A DNA stretch of 64,000 nt, taken from contig CM039464.1 of the NCBI GenBank assembly GCA_022414725.1, positions 56,463,836 to 56,527,835 of the forward strand, in the 5' to 3' direction. The DNA comes from Microglena sp. YARC (lineage: Eukaryota > Chlorophyta > Chlorophyceae > Chlamydomonadales > Chlamydomonadaceae). This document shows, in pieces, positions 29,409-38,455 of the stretch (position 1 is its first letter; each line of letters starts with the position of its first letter). Under the pieces are notes generated by a model. It was not told the DNA's origin. It searched no databases and saw only the letters and a program-made list of their open reading frames with translations. The position numbers and the translations under genes were made by a program.

Positions 29409-29988
29409 ATGTTTGGCATGAATGGACCACTCATAGGGTACGTCTGGGGGTACGCCTATGTGGCACCACCCATTGTGTGGGGTGGAGCTGACAGTGGAGT
29501 GGACAGCCGACAGCCTGCCTAGTCTGGTCTTAGGACAGCAAATTGCTTTGGAAACTACGCACAGCCCCAGACCCAGTGCCCGGTTCACCTACACCTACAC
29601 CTACACCTACACCTACACCTGCCCAGTTCAACTTCAACTATGCTTTGATTAGAACTAGGCGGGTTGTTGAGCGTGCATTGGGTAGACTGAAGGGTCGGTT
29701 TAGGCTACTGTACAGTACACGTCTTTGAAACCCTGAAACCGCGTCCAAGGTTACTCGGATATGCTGTGCCTTGCACAAATTCTTGGAACGCAGGCATCCT
29801 TATCCACGATGGAACCTATTGTTCCCTCTGATATCAACACAGTGAAATGGGCACCTGGTACCATGGGTGCATCAGATCAGAAGAGGAACTTGCTAGCTTC
29901 CTACATTGAGAGGGTGCTCGGGGTTGAGCCCGTAACCTACACACATGCACAATTGGGAAATATTTTTCATGGCCCACTCGGATTTTAG
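29409..29988 (+). pseudogene. Harbinger-type transposase C-terminal fragment (unit B)
   Basis: A first frame (up to about 29725) carries FNFNYALIRTRRVVERALG and then RLKGRFRLL. The R-x3-E-x6-K spacing and the VVE-x2-xGxLKxRFR layout match the region with the last catalytic Glu in PIF/Harbinger (HARBI1-like) enzymes. After one or two frameshifts PETASKVTRICCALHKFLE follows, another hallmark of these proteins, and then in a further frame GASDQKRNLLASYIERVLG. The hexamer (CACCTA)n just before the motif adds Pro-Thr repeats. The N-terminal Asp residues are not identifiable. Non-functional. Confidence 0.75.
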
Positions 29989-30489
29989 GGATAGCAGGCA
30001 CCATCCTTGTTCTGACCTAGAAACTTACCTAGAAGCTTACCTAGAAATCTGCCAGTCCAGAGGTCAGCCTATGACATGCATGCCTAGGTCAGTCTGTGAG
30101 AGTCCAGGGGTAAGCCAAATAGGCTGACAGATTTGCTCAACCGTGACAAGAAGGGCTGAAAAGAAAAAACATTGAAAACGCTTAGTAGGCCGTTGCTTGA
30201 AAGCACACCCCTATTTATTATGTGCAAGCCCAATAGGCTGAAGAGACATCCCAATAGCGAGAGAGATTTGGATGATTTTGTATTTGTTTACAATTGATGT
30301 AACACGTTCCTTCTCGTTTGCAGTTATTTGGGCCACATCTTAACACAATATAAGCTTGCAACTGTGCCGCATCCGCTGAAAAATGGAAGACTAGAGCAAC
30401 AATAATTAAGAATTCGAGCAGAAAAGATACGAATATACGGAAAAGATAATAACATAAAACAAATAAAGTTCCAGAAACAAATCCGGACC

Positions 30490-30563
30490 AAAAGCTAAAT
30501 CGAGTCCAATACCCCCCCCCCCCCCCCCCCCCCCCCCCTATTGGATTTAGCCCGATTTAGCTT
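30490..30563. other. Inverted repeat with 27-bp poly-C loop (unit B)
   Basis: Arms AAAGCTAAATCGAGTCCAATA and TATTGGA...CCGATTTAGCTTT around 27 C (30512-30538). Confidence 0.8.
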
Positions 30564-30718
30564 TTGCTTTTGGTCCGATGTTGGTCCTGATCGAAATCGA
30601 TTCTGTAGTGTGACCACTTTGATTTGGGTGAAAAGTTAAATTAAACCAAATTGGACCCAAATCGGACCAAAATCGGACCAAAATCGGACCAAAATCGGAC
30701 GGACCAAAAGCAGTGTGA

Positions 30719-31156
30719 CCGACTGTAACAGTCAATTTCAGTTTCCTCCTCCATTCCCAAGGGACGCCTTGGTAGTGGTCGTTGGATCGGTCGTTGCCGT
30801 CCGTCCGGCCGAAGCACTCGTCAGTTCCGGCCCATTCGTTACAGATCACATGTTACCGATCTGAAGCATTATTTAATGCTGATCGACCGAGGGTCCTGTC
30901 TTATTAAGGACTCGGTCGAGAGTCAGCGAACAAGATCGTTCATGTTTGGCCGTTTCATAGCATCGCGGCCGTTTTCGATTAAGTGCGTTCACTTAATGCT
31001 ATGAAGTCCGTTCCGTTCTTTGAAGAAGTATCCGATTATCTTCTCAGATAATTGTCTTACGTTCTTGCCTCTTCCCGTTAAGGCCCGGTTTCATATCCGG
31101 TAGGGAAAATTACAAGTGAGTTCACTATTTATCTTTTCCATAGGCTTACACCGACC
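30719..31156. other. Segment between transposon and LINE remainder (unit B)
   Basis: Contains palindromic CGACCGAGGGTCCT-type sequence (GACCGAGGGTCC / GGACTCGGTC) and TCCGATTATCTTCTCAGATAAT, which folds back. It lies between the right TIR and the resumed LINE tail, so it came with the insertion or with an earlier one. No coding potential. Confidence 0.4.
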
Positions 31157-31850
31157 CCTAAGGGACGGACACCACCTGGGCGACTTAAGGGACAAAGGAG
31201 GACTGGAACAGGAGACAAACAAACCATAGGGACAAGGAGGAATCCCCCCAAATTAGCCCAATATTGGGCTAATTTCTCTTGAGAAGGGGCTGTAACAACT
31301 AAGAAGAAGAAGACCAAAGACTTGAAAAACGAAGAGAGAGCAAGGACGTAAGGAAACACGCAGAGACAAGGAAAATAAAACTATAAAAAATAATAGCACG
31401 CACCCGCAAAGGGAACTGTTGCCTAACAAACCAAGCTGAAAAAGGAGAGGGGAAACCAACTAGGAAGGGAACGACCAAAGGAGGCTAGGGTGGGCAACCT
31501 GGATCAGTAATCGGAACAGTAAACTAAACGAGGAGAAGCAAACTTCTGGGGAAACTAAGGGGAGAACTTAGGGGGGAAACTGAATGAGGGGAAGCTAACT
31601 AAGGGAGAAACTGAGAAAAAGCAGCCTGAAGCAATTCTGAATCAAAAAAGTCCGGCCAAGCCTGATCTGGATCTGGAACCTAGTCCTAGTCAGGCTCGGG
31701 ATCTGGATCTTGGCTCAGATCTGGAACTGGATCTGGACCTAGATCTTGGTCCAGATCCAGATCTGGATCCGGGACGTGGTCGTGATCCGTGTCCAGATCT
31801 TCCGGGTCTGGGTCTAGGTCAGGGTCTAGATCTGAGATGCTACTAGACAG
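31157..31850 (-). mobile_element. Minus-strand LINE 3' region and ORF end (unit B)
   Basis: Reading leftward from 31850: the Asp-Pro tail (DLDPDLDPDPEDLDT, VPDPDLDLDQDLGPD, stop near 31686), a 3' UTR with CTTAGTTAGCTTCCCCTCATTCAG, and the tail up to CTAAGGG. The remainder of the tail is at 28583-28690. All four units share it, so it predates the duplications. The palindrome AATTAGCCCAATATTGGGCTAATT lies at about 31252-31275 in the 3' UTR. Confidence 0.75.
31845..31850. other. Empty target site AGACAG (unit B)
   Basis: Single AGACAG between GCTACT and CCAAGCTGG, the pre-insertion state of the telomere-LINE chimera found in units A and C. Confidence 0.9.
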
Positions 31851-32523
31851 CCAAGCTGGCCCGCCGGTCTGCTGATGGAGTGTTGCCTTGACACGCTGGA
31901 CTGTTAGAGGAGTGCTGCCATGTAGCGTGTTGTAACTTGCGTCTGCAGGTCCAGGAGGCTTACATATATAGGAGCTAGATATTTTTGGTAACCTTGTTAT
32001 TGCCAGCTTTGGCCTGGTCCTGTTTTTGTTGCTTGCCACATTCTGGTCGTCTTTGCTTGCTGATCTGCATTGGTGACCTAGCGGAATGTTACTAGGCTGC
32101 TGAGAGACCGCGCTGGTCTACTAATAGAGTGATGCCCCAATGTGCTGGATTGTTACAGGAGTGATGCCCTGCAGTGCTGTTTTCTCAGGTCAGCAAGACC
32201 GTCGGGTTTATGCCTTTCCTTCTTTTCCTATGTTGCTCTTGGAGGTGACAGTGGTGTTTTGTTGGTTGGGGAGGAACAGTGTTGCTATGAGGTGGGGGTG
32301 GTGCTCGGAAGGCCCTTTGTCCTTTGTCCTCCTAGTAACTAGTTTGTGTCCCTCGTTCTTGTGTCCCTTAGTCCTTTGGTACTTTGTCTTCGGATCATTT
32401 GTCTTAACGGACTTTTGGTCCCAGTCCTCTAGTCTTCCTCTTTCGTTTTCTTCCTTGGTCGCATAGGGCTAGGTTTTATCAGATGTTCCCTTTCTGGTTC
32501 CTCCCTATGTAAAAAGAAAAAAA
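31851..32523 (+). mobile_element. LINE family B 3' end, uninterrupted (unit B)
   Basis: CCAAGCTGGCCCGCCGG, two degenerate ~290-bp repeats, the family B tail with the ACATAGGG/CCCTATGT stem (first arm mutated to GCATAGGG here), and an A-rich end. Confidence 0.75.
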
Positions 32524-33552
32524 GGGGGCAGCTGTAAGTAGTCAGGGCTGATGCAGAATATGGAAGGGAGGTCGTCTTGGTTGACCCATTGGAAGCGGCC
32601 TTGTACATGGCACTGTTCCAGCCCTGACTACTTGCAGCTGCACACTGCTGACACCATGTCTCACGCTTTTTTGGATTGCCCTGACTCTGCCCTGTTATTG
32701 ACTGGCTCCTTTATTTCCACCTGGGAGACCCTCACCGGTGGGCAGCGCCTTCCTCGTTGCCCCTTCTTCCTCCTCGGTGACAGCATCACCCTTTGGCCCC
32801 GGACACCCCCTCCTCCCTCTACCCTACGGTTGTGGTCCTTCCTACGTATAACCACATTGGGCGCGATTTGGCAGGTCCGTTCGTCCCAGGCTGACATACA
32901 GGCCCATTCTGAGCACCTTCACCACAAGGCTATCTGCCTTGCCCTTTGCCACCTTCACAAGCCATCGCCAGGGACTGGATGCGCACCCAGACGGATCTTC
33001 AACACCTTTTTTTTTTTTTTTTTTTACAAAGGGGGGGACCTTGATTATGGCGCCTTCTGTCAAGATTGGTGGCGTGGCCTTGATTGCTCTCTCACAGTGG
33101 CTTCCTTTGCTTATGGCCCCCCCCTTTGCTTATGCCCCCCCCCCCCCCCCCCCCCCCCCGATCTTTTGCACCATGATTGGGGTCACTCCCGGTGACCAGG
33201 AGCCTGATACCCGCACCATGGAAATGACAATCCCCAAGGCCCCAGCGCTCCTTACAATCCCAGACCCAGTCCCAGACCCGGACCAAGACCCAGACCCAGC
33301 CCAAGCCCTAGATCTAGACCCTGATCTAGACCCTGACCCAGATCCAGCCCATTCCCCAGATCTAGACCTTGCTCTAGACCCTGACCTAAACCCAGCCCAA
33401 GCCCCAGCTCCAGAACCTGATCTAGAACCTGACCTAGATCCAGCCCAAGCCCCAGATCTAGACCCTGATCTAGACCCTGATCCAGATCAGGATCAGATTC
33501 CAGCGAAAAAGGACCTCAAGCTCCAATTGTCGCCTCAAAGCTTCGTCTACTA
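32524..33552 (+). pseudogene. LINE ORF end with inverted 5' part (unit B)
   Basis: Counterpart of 19395-20409. One base fewer at about 32690 keeps the knuckle (CSSPDYLQLHTADTMSHAF) in frame with TGSFISTWETLTGG, giving a 214-codon frame at 32551-33195. The rest (Asp-Pro tail to SPQSFVY) is in the frame of 32939-33553. A 31-bp insertion at 33007 and indels break it further. Confidence 0.6.
33007..33037 (-). mobile_element. Miniature LINE insertion, ~31 bp, with ACCTT duplication
   Basis: Nineteen T and ACAAAGGGGGGG inserted in CAACACCTTGATAATGGC, with ACCTT repeated at the right side. It is the last ~12 nt of a LINE tail plus poly-A in reverse orientation. Absent from unit A (19870-19895). Confidence 0.8.
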
Positions 33553-33805
33553 GGCTTCTCAGAAGCTGAAATGATGGAGCAGGGATGAGAGGGAGGAGAT
33601 GGAGGATTCTGAGAGGCAGGAAGAAGTGGGTTGGGCTCGGAAGAAGGGAGTCAGGAGAGAGCTGCTTCTGAAGTACTGAGGATGGGGGTCGGGTGGACCC
33701 GAATTAACTTGAAGACAATAGCCTGCTCCCCTCCAATAGGGTGACCTCTGGAAGGGGCAGAGTATCGGATTTGACCGCATGAGCAGCTAACTCACCAGAT
33801 GTAAA
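33553..33805. other. Unassigned spacer (unit B)
   Basis: Purine-rich counterpart of 20410-20662. Confidence 0.4.
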
Positions 33806-34279
33806 CGTACGCTACGCTTAGGTACAAATCCTATGCGTGGCGTACGTTTGTTCGACGGCATCCATAGCCCCAACGTATGCGTAGCATACAATCGCCCACC
33901 TTGAAGCCAACCCAAACGTATGCTATGCATACGTTTGCACCATGGCATAACCAGCCCAAACGTATGCAAAGCATACGTTCTCCGCACCTCGAACCCAACC
34001 CGAACGTATGAATAGCATACGTTCGCCCCACGGCATAACCAGCCCAAATGTAAGCATAGCATACATTCGCCCACCTTAAGTCCCTCTGCATAATCTGCCC
34101 AAACGTATGCCTACCATACGTTTGCCCCACCTCGAAGCCAACCCAAACGTATGCATAGCATTCGTTCGTCCCACGGCATAACCAGCCCATACGTATGCTA
34201 TTCGTACGTTCGCCCCACCTCGAAAACAGTCCAAACGTACGCATAGCATACGTTCTCCCCACAGTGAAACCAGCCCAAA
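33806..34279. repeat. Palindromic minisatellite, left part (unit B)
   Basis: Same structure as 20663-21135, with about eleven 23-bp palindromes and two alternating linkers. Point differences from unit A include palindrome-breaking ones (GCCTACCATACG) and a linker change (TCCGCACCTC). Confidence 0.85.
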
Positions 34280-35992
34280 CCGGTGGGCAGCGCCTTCCTC
34301 GTTGTCCCCACTTCCTCCTCGGTGACGACATCACCCTTTGGCCCGGGACACCCACTCCTCCCTCTACCCTAAGGTTGTGGTCCTTCCTGCGTATAACAAC
34401 CTTGGGCGCGATTTGGCAGGTCCGTTCGTCCCAGGCTGACAGACTGGACCATTCTGAGCCCCTTCGTTCACCACAAGGCTATCTGCCTTTCCCTTGGCCA
34501 CCTTCACCAAGCCATTGCCAGGGACTGGATGCGCACCCAGACGGATCTTCAACACCTTGATAATGGCGCCTTCTGTCCAGATTGGTGGTGTGGCCTAGAT
34601 TGCTCTCTCACAGCGGCTTCCTTCGCAAGCTTATGGGCCACCCCCCCGATCTTTTTGCACCATGATTGGGGTCACTCCCGGTGACCAGGAGCCTGATACC
34701 CGCACCATGGAAATGACAATCCCCATGCCCCCAGCGCTCCCTACAATCCCAGACCCAATCCCAGACCCAGCCCAAGCCCTAGATCTAGACCCTGATCTAG
34801 ACCCTGACCCAGATCCAGCCCATTCCCCGGATCTAGACCCTGCTGTAGGCCCTGACCCAGACCCAGCCCAAGCCCCAGCTCTAGGCCCTGATCTAGACCC
34901 TGACCTAGGTCCAGCCCAAGCCCCAGCTCTAGGCCCTGATAATGTTTTGGCCCCCCCCTTCATAGGTCTTTTTTCTTAGTTGTCCTAGCCCCTTCTCTTG
35001 GACTTCCTGTTTTGGGCTTCTTCCTTGCCTCTCTGGTTTGTTTGTCTTCTGTTCTTGTCCTCCTTTGTCCCTTACGTCGCCCATGTGGAGTCCGTCCCTT
35101 AGCTGTCCCTTAGCCGTTCTTGTCTTTTTCTTTGGTCTTTTCTCCTTGGTCACAAAGGGCTAGGTTTTCTCAGTTGCGCCTTTTCCTGGTTCCCCCCTTT
35201 GTAAAAAAAAAAAAAAATGACCCTGACCTAGATCCAGCCCAAGCCCAAGATCAAGACCCTGCCCCAGATCAGGATCAGGTTCTAGATTTGGACACAGCTC
35301 ACAACCACGTTCCAAATCCGGGTTCTAGATCTGGACCAAGATCAAGGTCCAGATCTGCGCTAAGATCCAGATCAAGATATAGATCTTGATACTGTCTCTG
35401 TCTTCATTCCTATTGTTTACCTGCCCAGACCAGTCTTTTAGGTTTTCGCTTTGCTTCCAGTTGTCTTTCTTCTTTTCTGGGGTTTCAGGGTTGCCTCCCT
35501 GCTTTTGGCTTGTTTTTCGCAGTTTCTCCCTTAGTTTGCTTTCCCCTAGATCAGTTTCCACCTTAGTTGCCTCCTTAGTTGCCCCCTCAGTTGCCCCCTC
35601 AGTTTCCCCCCCCCCCCCCCCCCCCCTCCCCCCTTTTTTCTCTTAGTTTCTCGCATAGTTTTCCTTTTCGTCCTCCTTAGTTTGCATCTCCTCTTTCAGG
35701 CTCATGATCCGGTGACTGTTAGAGGTTGCAATGTTTTGGCCCCCCCCCTTCATAGGTTTTTTTCTTAGTAGTCCTAGCCCCTTCTCTTAGGCTTCCTGTT
35801 TTGGTCTCCTTCCTTGCCTCTCTGGTTTGTTTGTCTTCTGTTCCTGTCCTCCTTTGACCCTTAAGTCACCCAGGTGGTGTCCGCCCCTTAGCTGTTCTTG
35901 TCTTTTTCTTTGGTCTTTTCTCCTTGGTCACAAAGGGCTAGGTTTTATCAGTTGCGCCTTTTCCTGGTTCCCCCCTTTGTAAAAAAAAAAAA
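34280..35992 (+). mobile_element. LINE family A inserted in the minisatellite (unit B)
   Basis: Same insertion as in unit A at the same base. ORF end in frames 34195-34560 and 34662-34979 with the Asp-Pro tail, nested tail at 34945-35217, poly-C run near 35608, family A tail, poly-A 35981-35992. Confidence 0.85.
34945..35217 (+). mobile_element. Nested tail-only LINE insertion (unit B)
   Basis: Same event as 21801-22074, with 15 A at its end. It interrupts the Asp-Pro coding repeat. Confidence 0.85.
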
Positions 35993-36231
35993 GACGTACG
36001 CCTGGCATACGTTTGTCCCACCTCGTAGCCAAACAAGACATATGCACAGCATACGTTGGCCCGCGGCATAACCAGCCCAAATGTATGCATAGCTTACGTT
36101 CGTCCCACCTTGAAACCAGCCCAAACGTACGCATAACAAACGTTCGTCCAACGGATTAACCAACCCAAACGTATCCAATGTGTACGTTCGCCCCACCTCA
36201 CAACCAGCCCATCCAAACATGTGCATAGCCG
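35993..36231. repeat. Palindromic minisatellite, right part (unit B)
   Basis: Five degraded palindromes, continuing the array interrupted by the LINE. Confidence 0.8.
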
Positions 36232-36660
36232 AACCTGGGGGGGGGGGGGAGGGGGTTTGGTGGGTACTGCCATGGCTGCATGGGGGTTTGGTGGGTACTG
36301 CCATGGCTGTGAAAGGGTTGTTGTTGTTGTTGGGGGGGGGGTCTTCCATGGCTGCGTAGGGGTTGGGGGGGCCGTGCAAGGCTGCAATGGCTGTGAAGGG
36401 GTTGAGGGGGCCCTGCCATGGCTGTGACGGGTTGGGGGGGGGGGGCTACCATAGCTGTGTAGGGGAGGAGGGGCACTGCCATGGATGTGTAGGGGTGAAG
36501 GGGCTCTGCCATGGATTTGGGGGGTTGGTGGGGCCCCGCCATGGCTGTGTAGGGGGGGGGGGGGGGGGGGGGGGGGCTGCCATGGCTCTGCAGGGGTGGG
36601 GGGGCCCTGCTGCAATGGATGTGTAGGGGAGGAAGGGCACTGCCCTGCCATGGATGTGCA
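36232..36660. repeat. G-rich CCATGG minisatellite (unit B)
   Basis: As 23089-23520, with G runs up to 24 (36552-36575). Apparent Pro-rich ORFs of up to 185 codons on the minus strand are products of the repeat. Confidence 0.85.
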
Positions 36661-37700
36661 CTCGGGAAAGACCCGTTTTGCGCGGATATAGCGAATGGAT
36701 TGATTCGATGCGTATTTGTATTTTATCGTACCGATCAGATGGCGTCAGGCTTGAGCTATGGTTCGAAAAGAGTGTATCTTTGCGACGGACCCATACCATC
36801 CAGTTCCACCCATATATTCGCAGATACAGAAGCTTGACCACTGTTACCTTGATCGCTCATTAACTCGCGAGATGTAATACGCTCTCGCATGTGAATGAAA
36901 TTGCTGCTTGTTGGCTCTCTTGGTGGCGATTCTCGCGTTCCTGCCGAGTGTAGCCACTCATTCCAAGATCGGTAGTATCAGCATCAATTGCGGTTCACTC
37001 GATCGTTTTATGTCTTGGTGACTACTACTGTACTTCCTTAGAACTATAGCTGTAGATAGTACCTGCTTTACTGTACGGTAACAGCTTCCCGTAGACTGTG
37101 TCATCCTTCATGACACGGTGACAGCTTCCTGTTGGCTGCGTCACCGGTTCCCCTGACACGCGCTGTATTGCCTGCACCAGGCTTAAGATTCCTGGCTTAG
37201 ATTCTAGACTCAGGTTACAGGCTCTCGCCTCTTCCACCGCTGGTGTCTTATGTGTGTCCCCAGTCCCTTTAATTATTCTCATCTCCGTGTATAGATTGGC
37301 GCGTCTGACCGCTGCAAGCATCTGTCCACTCTTTGAAGTGCTTAGCTGATAGGTAGGAAGCATAGACAGAGCTGAATGAGCTCGAACTGCGTAAATTAGA
37401 AATAGCATTCTTCAAAAACAAGGTTTGTGTCAAGGCCTGTCGCCTGTATTGCGACTGCTGCTCCCGTTGCGACAACGAACTGCTACTTTATTGCTTGGTG
37501 CCACTCGGGGAAGTGACAATTTTGCTAAATGTAGGCGAAAGACACGATTTGCAGCGGAACTGAAGATTAATGTAGGCGTACAGTGGACGAAATGTCTCGG
37601 CTCACCGCAAACCAGCGATCCCGGCAGACACCCAGAACTTTTCGTAGACTGAAGCGTGACCAATAACTCCTCGATCGCACATTAACTACTGAGTTTTAAT
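36661..37700. other. Unit B 3' segment with an open minus-strand frame
   Basis: A minus-strand frame of 127 codons (37025-37408) reads MRIIKGTGDTHKTPAVEEAR in its middle and is also open in D (60517-60903), but is broken in A and shortened in C. I recognise no domain. A diverged direct repeat lies ~823 bp apart (TTGACCACTGTTACCTTGAT at about 36832; GTGACCAATAACTCCTCGAT at about 37656), which could be the ends of a decayed element. Confidence 0.3.
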
Positions 37701-37702
37701 AC

Positions 37703-38107
37703 GGCAGTGATGAGCAGGGCAGGGCAGGTGTTAGAGAGTAAAGAGGGGCAGGGATAATGGCAAGGGGCAGGACGACAGTGATGAGCAGAGCAGGGCAGGC
37801 ATTAGGGAGCAAAGAGGGGCAGGGATAATGGCAAGGGGCAAGACGACAGTGATGAGCAGAGAAAAGCAGGCGTTGGAGAGCAAAGAGGGGCAGGGATAAT
37901 GGTGAGGGGCAGGACGACAGTGATGATGAGCAGAGTAGGGCAGGCGTTAGAGAGCAAAGAGGGGCAGGGATAATGGCGAGGGGCAGGACGACAGTGATGA
38001 GCAGAGCAGGGCAGGCGTCAGAGAGCAAAGAGGGGCAGGGATAATGGCAAGGTGCAAGACGACAGTGATGAGCAGAGCAGGGCAGGCGTTAAAGATCAAA
38101 GAGGGGC
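37703..38107. repeat. ~71-bp minisatellite, 6 copies (unit B)
   Basis: Phrase GACAGTGATGAGCAG recurs near 37705, 37774, 37846, 37916, 37989 and 38062. Confidence 0.92.
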
Positions 38108-38455
38108 ATGGATACTGGCAATTGCCATTATCCATGCTCTTGGTTCTCAAATGCATGCCTTACTATGCTCATCACTGTGGTCCTGCCCCTTGCCGTGCTC
38201 CTTTCCCTTCCTTCCTCTAGAACGCATGCCCTTCTCTGATCATCACTTTCCAGGCGTACTTTGCTCCCTTCCCTGCTTTGCTCTCTAACACATGCCCTGA
38301 TCTACTTATCGCATCCATGCCCCTTACCGTGCTCCCTGCCATTCATTGCTCTATAATGCCTGCTCTGCTCTGTTTAGCACATGCATGCCCCTTGCCATGC
38401 TCCCTGCCATTGGTTGCTATGTAACGCATGCCATGCTCTGCTCATCACCGCACCG
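38108..38455. repeat. Inverted, degraded copies of the 71-bp unit (unit B)
   Basis: The opposite-orientation arm. The axis is GGCAATTGCC (38117-38126) within a 28-bp palindrome with one mismatched pair. Confidence 0.85.

Larger units (their letters stand above)
28691..30718. mobile_element. Harbinger-like DNA transposon, 2.0 kb (unit B)
   Basis: Terminal inverted repeats of 16 bp: TCACACTGCTTTTGGT on the left (one extra AC in this copy) and its complement ending GCAGTGTGA on the right. Subterminal clusters of GGACCAAAA and AAATCGGACC follow. The inside holds a decayed transposase, paired hairpins and a poly-C hairpin. A 3-bp target duplication, expected for PIF/Harbinger, could not be made out, so the superfamily call rests on the protein. 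Another 430 bp (to 31156) separate it from the split LINE, so the inserted block is larger than the TIR element. Confidence 0.7.

Noticed and set aside
35220..35400. Arg-Ser-rich reading frame suggesting an SR splicing factor
   Set aside because: It is the end or an alternative frame of the LINE Asp-Pro repeat; no RNA-binding domain is nearby.
36094..36651. Pro-rich minus-strand ORFs and Gly/Cys-rich plus-strand ORFs in the G-rich minisatellite
   Set aside because: All frames of this repeat are open; composition follows the G runs and CCATGG spacers.
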